Assembly: GCA_029945495.1 (NCBI GenBank)
Contig: JAQSCR010000010.1
Location: 1 to 5,879 of the forward strand
Direction of reading: 5' to 3'
DNA from: Pseudolabrys sp.
GTDB taxonomy: Bacteria; Pseudomonadota; Alphaproteobacteria; Rhizobiales; Xanthobacteraceae
Length of the DNA stretch: 5,879 bases
Of the stretch, positions 5,840 through 5,879 are shown in pieces; positions within the stretch are counted from its first letter, which is position 1; each line of letters starts with the position of its first letter. Both the position numbers and the translations under genes were made by a program. The notes beneath the pieces are model-generated. The model had not been told where the DNA came from. It worked only from the letters and a program-made list of their open reading frames with translations, and did no database searches.

Positions 5840-5879
5840 CGACCGAGTGTTGCGCAAAAAACACGCAAATGAGATCGGA

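Overview
The window is GC-rich chromosomal DNA that most resembles an alphaproteobacterium of the order Hyphomicrobiales (Rhizobiales), probably near the Bradyrhizobium/Rhodopseudomonas/Xanthobacteraceae group. The evidence is an outer-membrane porin of the type typical of that order (mature start ADLPVKAKP, two N-terminal cysteines), an NDUFS4-type accessory subunit of respiratory complex I (an alphaproteobacterial and mitochondrial protein), and strong GC bias at third codon positions. The lineage is inferred from protein features recalled from memory, not from a search.

Layout, left to right. (1) 1-1059, minus: an amidase-signature hydrolase whose C-terminus lies beyond the left edge. (2) 1154-1230, plus: tRNA-Arg(UCU) with encoded CCA. 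(3) 1260-1290: a GC-rich hairpin between the tRNA and the next gene's stop. (4) 1297-2118, minus: an exported protein closely resembling periplasmic cyclohexadienyl dehydratase (PheC), with the catalytic glutamate kept. (5) 2119-2416: a divergent intergenic region with an AT-rich patch and a repeated TTTGGCACAC motif. (6) 2417-3661, plus: a receiver-EAL protein in which both the phospho-acceptor and the presumed c-di-GMP catalytic base are substituted. (7) 3714-4019, minus, convergent with it: the NDUFS4-like subunit, with a good sigma-70-type promoter and two dyads around it. (8) 4181-4217: a strong Rho-independent terminator of the porin. (9) 4247-5623, minus: the porin. (10) 5624-5879: the porin leader and promoter region, with overlapping palindromes and a possible terminator of a gene beyond the right edge.

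The genes do not form one operon. Almost every gene has its own promoter region, and the functions (amide hydrolysis, aromatic amino acid metabolism, c-di-GMP-type signalling, respiration, outer-membrane permeability) look like independent housekeeping or accessory units side by side. I see no integrase, transposase, CRISPR array, toxin-antitoxin pair or phage gene. I found no convincing new multi-gene system. The most unusual items are the doubly degenerate receiver-EAL protein and the PheC-like periplasmic enzyme, followed by the dyad-rich promoter regions of the complex I subunit and the porin.
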